A stretch of DNA of 64,000 bases from VAZQ01 sp963821505. GTDB lineage: Bacteria; Pseudomonadota; Alphaproteobacteria; Rhizobiales; Xanthobacteraceae. A program made the translations under genes and the position numbers. The DNA is taken from assembly GCA_963821505.1 (NCBI GenBank), contig CAWGEH010000014.1, positions 29,126 through 93,125 on the forward strand, in the 5' to 3' direction. This document shows, one piece after another, positions 62,125-64,000 of the stretch (positions are counted from its first letter, which is position 1; the number at the start of each line of letters is the position of its first letter). The notes beneath the pieces were generated by a model. It was not told where the DNA came from. It searched no databases and was given only the letters and a program-made list of their open reading frames with translations.

Positions 62125-63963
62125 TTGATGAGCCGAGCAGAGTTTCTGGCTTTAGGGGCTATTTTGGCCGGAGAGCGGGTGGAGCGGCGGCTGGCGGCCG
62201 TGCTGGCGGCGGATGTCGCCGGTTATAGCCGTCTCATGGGCGCTGACGAAGAAGGTACGCTGGCCCGGCTCAAGGCGGTCAGGAAGAACCTTGTCGATCC
62301 CACCATTGCCTCCAATCGTGGGCGCATCGTCAAGACAACCGGCGATGGAATGTTGGTCGAGTTTGCCAGCGCCGTTGATGCCGCGCGCAGTGCAGTGGCA
62401 GTTCAGCGCGCCATGGCCGAACAAAACGCCGATGTGCCTCAGGATTTTCGGATCGAGTTCCGGATCGGCATTCATGTCGGGGACATCATCATCGATGACA
62501 ACGACATCTTCGGCGACGGCGTCAATATCGCCGCCCGCCTTGAAGGGATCGCCGAACCGGGCGGGGTATGCATGTCCAACGACGCCTACCGGCAAATCCG
62601 GGGTAAGGTCGAGATCGTCTGTGATGATATGGGACCGCAGCCCCTCAAGAATATTGCCGAGCCTATGCAGGCGTGGCGGGTTCTGCTGACGGGTCAAATC
62701 CATTCCGGCGAATAAAATCAGGTTCGACTACGAACGAAACTCAGGCACTCCCGCTTCTCGATAAGCCCTCAATTGCCGTCTTGCCTTTTCAGAATATGAG
62801 CGGTGATCCGGAGCAGGAGTACTTCGCCGACGGCTTGGCGGAGGACATCATCACCGAGCTCTCGCGCTTTCGCGACTTCGCAGTTATCGCGCGTAACTCG
62901 ACGTTCTTCTACAAAGGCAAGCCGCTCGACGTGGCGCAGGTCGCCCGGGACCTCAAGGTGCGTTATGTGCTCGAAGGCAGCGTTCGCAAGATCGGCAACC
63001 GCGTCCGGGTGACGGCACAGCTCATTGACGCGGTGACAAACGACCATCTTTGGGCTGAGCGTTACGATCGGGAGCAAGCCGACGTATTCGACTTGCAGGA
63101 GGAGATTACCCGCACGGTTGTGGCAAGCCTCGGCCCGCAGATCGAGCTTGCCGAGATCGCCCGCTCGTGGCGAGACACTACGAACCTCCACGCGCGACAG
63201 CTCGCATGGCGCGCCGGAGGCCTGTACCTGGATGCGTACAACGGCGGCAATGCTGCACTGATGCAGCAGGCAATCACCGCCTGCGAGGAAGCGATTGCCG
63301 CCAATTCCTGCCTCACTGGCGGCTCACTTCACGCTCGCTAAGGCACACTGGATTTGCCATCTCTACCGCTGGGGCGACCGGCCCGATGGTGCGCTCGACA
63401 GGGCGTGGGCCGTGGTCGAGCGTATGACCGCGATCAACTCCCAGGATGAGCGAACACTGACGGTACGCGGCTTGGTCCGCGTCAATCGCGGCGAATACGA
63501 CGGCGGCCTTGCGGACCTCCGGCGTGCCTACCAGATCAATCCGAACTACGCCGCTGCAATCATCGTGCTGGCCTTTGCCGAGGCGACCACGGGCCTGGCC
63601 CGGGAGGCGGAAGCACACGCGAAAATCGCGCTGCGTCTCAGTCCAAGGGATTACTATATCGGAACCGCCCACCTCGCTTTGGCGATGGCACATTTCACGC
63701 TGCGCAATTACGACGAAGCCGTGCGCTGGTGCAAATCCGCAATCCAGGTTTCGCATCGTGCACCGATCCGCCGTGCCCTGATGATCGCGTGCAGTGCCCG
63801 GGCTGGCGACATGGCGCGCGCAGGTGCAGAAATCGCTGTGCTCGACAGCTTCGCACCGGGCTTCATCGCCAGCGTGTTCCGGGGTGAGAATCCAGTATTC
63901 ACGCGCAAGGAGGACATGGAGCACCTTCTGGACGGCCTCCGCCTCGCGGGACTTCGTGACTGA
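62125..63963 (+). CDS. Adenylate/guanylate cyclase with TolB-like and TPR regions (frame broken)
   Basis: Read in three pieces: a class III cyclase domain to about 62712 (VERRLAAVLAADVAGYSRLM, KTTGDGMLVEFASAVDAARS, IGIHVGDIIIDDNDIFGDGV); a TolB-like beta domain (DKPSIAVLPFQNMSGDPEQE, YFADGLAEDIITELSRFRDF, VLEGSVRKIGNRVRVTAQLI); and TPR helices to 63963. The first junction holds a stop and a shift equal to +2 or +5 bases (GAATAAAATCAGG). The second is one extra A at about 63315 (NSCLLAAHFTLAKAHW restored). It would make cAMP under control of its sensor region. GTG at 62179 is a likely start; ATG 62125 is the outermost. The last 37 bases of the window are non-coding. Confidence 0.8.
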
Positions 63964-64000
63964 CCGCCGTCATCGCGCATTCTTGTTGCCGACTTCCGTT

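Overview
The window looks like a chromosomal segment of an alphaproteobacterium of the order Rhizobiales/Hyphomicrobiales, most like Bradyrhizobium, Rhodopseudomonas or Pseudolabrys relatives. The grounds are high G+C, the order thyA-folA-hflK-hflC-DUF2065-degP / serB / miaA / ilvIN-ilvC, many small proteins typical of Bradyrhizobium, and GGAAC-N16/17-CGTT promoters of the alphaproteobacterial general stress response. All family names come from recognising motifs by eye; no search was run.

Layout. 1-1.9 kb: end of a tripartite tricarboxylate transporter (TctB, TctA). 2.1-3.4 kb: thyA-folA, thymidylate synthesis with tetrahydrofolate recycling. 3.6-7.5 kb: hflK-hflC-DUF2065-degP, membrane and periplasmic protein quality control. 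7.5-10.2 kb: serB and miaA (divergent, with overlapping start codons) and msrQ. 10.4-14.9 kb: a DUF2239 gene and the branched-chain amino-acid genes ilvI-ilvN-ilvC, preceded by a Val/Leu/Ile-rich leader peptide and a terminator hairpin (attenuation). 15-19 kb: an ABC importer of the nitrate/sulfonate/taurine type with a PEBP-family gene inside it. 19.2-22.8 kb: two tandem membrane-bound alkaline-phosphatase-fold (LTA-synthase-like) proteins. 22.9-26.3 kb: pdxY, phzF-like, NUDIX and PPK2 genes. 27-28.6 kb: leuA. 29-30.3 kb: a Spy/CpxP-like protein and tRNA-Lys(CTT).

From the tRNA to about 57.4 kb the window is an accessory region of small genes, relics and stress genes. It starts with an A+T-richer patch holding two secreted proteins with a YExxH motif where zinc proteases have HExxH. 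It continues with a single-domain DNA ligase, a HWE histidine kinase, an ECF sigma factor, DedA, CsbD, PRC-barrel, MFS, a six-gene operon of LEA-like and membrane proteins, YihY/BrkB, a YciF-type ferritin-like protein, a Q/G-rich protein, an SDR, a pyrophosphatase and an Nramp-related transporter. Eight of these promoters match the general-stress consensus exactly or with one mismatch, so this looks like a clustered stress regulon. Gene relics (DNA ligase tails, EcsC, Nramp, DUF4142) lie between the genes.

57.5-61.95 kb is a recent tandem duplication (2,214-bp period) of a PQQ alcohol dehydrogenase plus cytochrome c. The enzyme has the Asp-x-Asp motif associated with lanthanide dependence and lacks the usual adjacent-cysteine pair. 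62.1-64 kb holds an adenylate cyclase/TolB-like/TPR protein.

A caution for the whole window: at least eight otherwise well conserved genes (degP twice, leuA, an LTA-like gene, MFS, ligase, a zinc-ribbon gene, the TPR gene) are each broken by what reads as one extra base. The uniform insertion bias suggests uncorrected sequencing errors more than genuine pseudogenes.
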